From positions 10,660,652 to 10,724,651 of the forward strand of contig JAEMBT020000004.1 in NCBI GenBank assembly GCA_018873245.2: a stretch of DNA of 64,000 nucleotides, written 5' to 3'. Below, piece by piece: positions 63,450 to 64,000 of the stretch. The stretch comes from Archegozetes longisetosus. Lineage: Eukaryota; Arthropoda; Arachnida; Sarcoptiformes; Trhypochthoniidae. Position 1 is the stretch's first letter. Every line of letters begins with the position of its first letter. The notes beneath the pieces are model-generated. The model was not told the origin of the DNA. It did not search any database and worked only from the letters and a program-made list of their open reading frames with translations. The translations under genes were made by a program, and so were the position numbers.

Positions 63450-64000
63450 CTAATCTTCGACATATTTGCCACGTGCAAGTGTGATAGCTCTCCAGCGGTC
63501 AGGTAGCATCGTGATACCCAAAGATTCGTGTTTTTCGTTAATGTCCCGAATTACAGCTGCGTAATCCCTTATGAGCTCATCTTGACTATGGAACTGCTTC
63601 GCCTTGTTTGGTACTTTTATACGATGGATAGCGTCCATATCCGGGGGTGACATATCAGGGCTATATGGTAGGTGCTCCAATTCTTCCCAACGTGTTTCTT
63701 GCAGAAACTCCCAAATAATGCGATGTTTATGGGGTCTGGCATTGTCATGTAATATGATGGGACGTCCAAATTTTTTTCGATTAACTTCGGGAAGCACACG
63801 ACGTTCGAGGAAGTTAAGATAGGTGGCACTGTCAATAGTACTTCCTTCAGGTAAAATCTTGTATGTGAAGACCTGCTTCTTCCAAAGTGCCAAAATCATA
63901 ATGCACTTCCATTGTTGAGGTTCTTCCTTTAATATCTTGGGTCTACGACAAATAGGAAAAAAATGCGATGAAAAAAAATTTTTCATTTCCGCATAACTAC
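63450..64000 (-). CDS. mariner-type transposase, C-terminal part, cut by the window edge
   Basis: The frame is open from the right edge of the window to a stop at 63450-63452, about 183 codons. The internal ATG at 63986 is probably not the start. Mariner-superfamily marks are clear: YKILPEGSTIDSATYL, FGRPIILHDNARPH with the second catalytic Asp, and YSPDMSPPDMD. In the last block the third catalytic Asp lies 34 residues after the second, giving the DD34D spacing. The reading frame has no internal stop in the visible part, so the copy may be fairly recent. The first catalytic Asp and the DNA-binding domain would lie beyond 64000. Terminal repeats were not identified. Confidence 0.9.
   Translation of the reverse strand, partial: SYAEMKNFFSSHFFPICRRPKILKEEPQQWKCIMILALWKKQVFTYKILPEGSTIDSATYLNFLERRVLPEVNRKKFGRPIILHDNARPHKHRIIWEFLQETRWEELEHLPYSPDMSPPDMDAIHRIKVPNKAKQFHSQDELIRDYAAVIRDINEKHESLGITMLPDRWRAITLARGKYVED

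Overview
This is eukaryotic nuclear DNA, very AT-rich, with many short GT-AG introns of about 54 to 110 bp and a few longer ones of 0.7 to 2.8 kb. The gene set suggests an arthropod, and I infer a mite or other arachnid. It includes a lethal(2)03659/MRP4-type ABC transporter, a receptor guanylate cyclase, a secreted cysteine-rich protein with an arthropod-type framework, and a selenocysteine-pathway kinase (PSTK) that many insects have lost. The species cannot be read from the sequence. I built the exon models by hand from splice signals, reading phase and family conservation.

Layout. Positions 1-8 kb form a compact housekeeping cluster: PSTK (+, intronless), AUP1 (-, 4 exons), PPAN/SSF1 (-, 3 exons) and ETHE1 (+, 7 exons). 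PPAN and ETHE1 are head to head. At 10.5-12.8 kb (+) lies a two-exon gene for a type I membrane protein I do not recognise. At 15.8-20.9 kb (+) is INPP5F/SAC2, a Sac-domain phosphoinositide phosphatase, in 7 exons. From 20.9 to 38.7 kb no gene can be supported, but the stretch holds two large foldback or inverted-repeat elements and one possible orphan first exon. At 38.7-42.8 kb (+) is a five-exon secreted 16-cysteine protein. At 44.4-51.9 kb (+) is a 14-exon receptor guanylate cyclase with two small transposon-like elements in its introns. At 52.0-58.7 kb (-) is an ABCC4/MRP4-like transporter that shows a one-base frameshift. The cyclase and the transporter are tail to tail, with only 72 bp between stop codons. 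From 59.2 kb to the end the window is repeat-rich: a 703-bp palindromic element with a perfect 8-bp target duplication, three more inverted-repeat elements, a decayed coding remnant and a partial mariner transposase running off the right edge.

How the genes relate. The cluster is not an operon; the genes serve separate cell functions: selenocysteine charging, ER-associated degradation and lipid droplets, ribosome biogenesis, mitochondrial sulfide oxidation, endosomal phosphoinositides, cGMP signalling and export. One link is worth noting. MRP4-class pumps can export cyclic nucleotides, and here such a pump lies tail to tail with a membrane guanylate cyclase that would make cGMP. That functional link is inference. 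The most informative anomalies are the transporter frameshift, the two related palindromic elements at 49.4 and 59.2 kb, and the 2-kb inverted-repeat element at 23.9-25.9 kb. I found no bacterial-type operon, CRISPR array, rRNA or convincing tRNA.
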